A stretch of DNA of 64,000 nt, from contig CAYYUP010000001.1 of the NCBI GenBank assembly GCA_964474905.1, forward strand, positions 367,044-431,043, read 5' to 3'. The position numbers were made by a program, and so were the translations under genes. Position 1 is the stretch's first letter. Every line of letters starts with the position of its first letter. This DNA is from JADJRG01 sp964474905. GTDB taxonomy: Bacteria; Myxococcota_A; Polyangia; Nannocystales; Nannocystaceae. Below, piece after piece: positions 63,764 through 64,000 of the stretch. The notes below the pieces were generated by a model. That model searched no databases. It saw nothing but the letters and a program-made list of their open reading frames with translations, and was not told the DNA's origin.

Positions 63764-64000
63764 TCAGTCGTTGCTGAAGACTAAGCGCTCGACAAAGTCG
63801 TTGTCGACTAGGCGAGCGGCTGCCTCAGAGAGCACAGCGATTCGATCGGCTGCACCTTCGTCGAGATCGCCCGAAGCGGCCTCGCAGATCCGATCGAGCA
63901 GGTGGCTGTAGCTCGCGAGCAAAGCTAGGCGAGCGTACTCACGGGCGTCGGGGCCGGCTTCTTCAGCGGGAGCGGCTTCTTCCTCGGGAGCGGCTTCTTC
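63764..64000 (-). CDS. Partial gene cut by the right edge: Ala/Glu-rich helical C-terminus
   Basis: The last 78 codons of a minus-strand gene whose start lies beyond the window. The visible part begins with an Ala/Glu/Pro repeat (EEAAPEEEAAPAEEAG), then a helical domain (YARLALLASYSHLLDRICEA, AADRIAVLSEAAARLVDNDF) and ends VERLVFSND. The domain looks real and compact, with normal codon use. Function unknown. No start codon is visible, so an ORF finder that needs one would miss it. Confidence 0.75.
   Translation of the reverse strand, partial: EEAAPEEEAAPAEEAGPDAREYARLALLASYSHLLDRICEAASGDLDEGAADRIAVLSEAAARLVDNDFVERLVFSND

Overview
This is a GC-rich, almost fully coding 64 kb chromosomal window with about 57 genes on both strands and two 100-N scaffold gaps (16805-16904 and 26845-26944). 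No rRNA, tRNA, CRISPR array, insertion sequence or phage gene was seen. The gene content points to a Myxococcota (former Deltaproteobacteria) chromosome, most likely of the Nannocystis/Plesiocystis kind. The signs are many lipoproteins with low-complexity Thr-Asp or Pro-Ala linkers, FHA proteins, a choice-of-anchor-L lipoprotein with a TD repeat, an FHA-type enhancer-binding protein, and a myxobacterial-type SOS box in front of an imuA-imuB-dnaE2 cassette. The taxon is an inference from content only.

Layout. 1-2.4 kb: two tandem OmpH/Skp chaperones, a terminator, fabZ and a coupled lipoprotein. 2.7-4.4 kb: a 56-aa ORF, a strong terminator and an FHA/AAA+/Fis regulator with altered sigma54 motifs. 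4.5-10.2 kb: folP-cdaA-cdaR-glmM-nnr, which joins folate, c-di-AMP, cell-wall precursor and NAD(P)HX-repair functions. 10.5-16.8 kb: TPR lipoprotein, ABC ATPase, ABC-2/GldG fusion and DUF4340, a gliding-type ABC system. 16.9-21 kb: secreted or envelope proteins including a family-5 solute-binding lipoprotein. 21-25.2 kb: yicC-gmk-rel and a small basic protein. 25.4-30.2 kb: a membrane-anchored pseudokinase with Pro-Ala repeats, tmk, a small acidic protein and a TolA-like membrane protein. 30.2-35 kb: HEAT-like lipoprotein, PilZ protein, era-der. 35.2-42.5 kb: vWA lipoprotein, beta-barrel, YfgM-like and BamB-like proteins, unknown lipoproteins, CcmH-like protein. 42.6-50.7 kb: FHA/CpaF-like protein without nucleotide-binding motifs, SUKH/TPR protein, Zn-phospholipase-like exoprotein and its lipoprotein partner, zinc-ribbon/double-FHA protein and PP2C phosphatase. 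50.7-58.2 kb: sugar-nucleotide epimerase, rlmKL, two convergent TerB-like proteins, TD-repeat lipoprotein, HAD hydrolase. 58.2-63.5 kb: dnaE2, imuB, imuA. The right edge cuts a minus-strand gene.

Themes. Essential housekeeping blocks (cdaA operon, gmk/rel, era/der, rlmKL) alternate with envelope and signalling genes specific to the lineage. The most unusual content is a set of signalling proteins whose catalytic motifs look lost or changed: the pseudokinase with a four-times repeated RGWTM motif, the FHA-fused CpaF-like protein, the deviating enhancer-binding protein and a Rel protein with a divergent synthetase. They sit near FHA domains and a PP2C phosphatase. A recurring palindrome, TGTCCT-NN-AGGACA, lies near several gene 3' ends.
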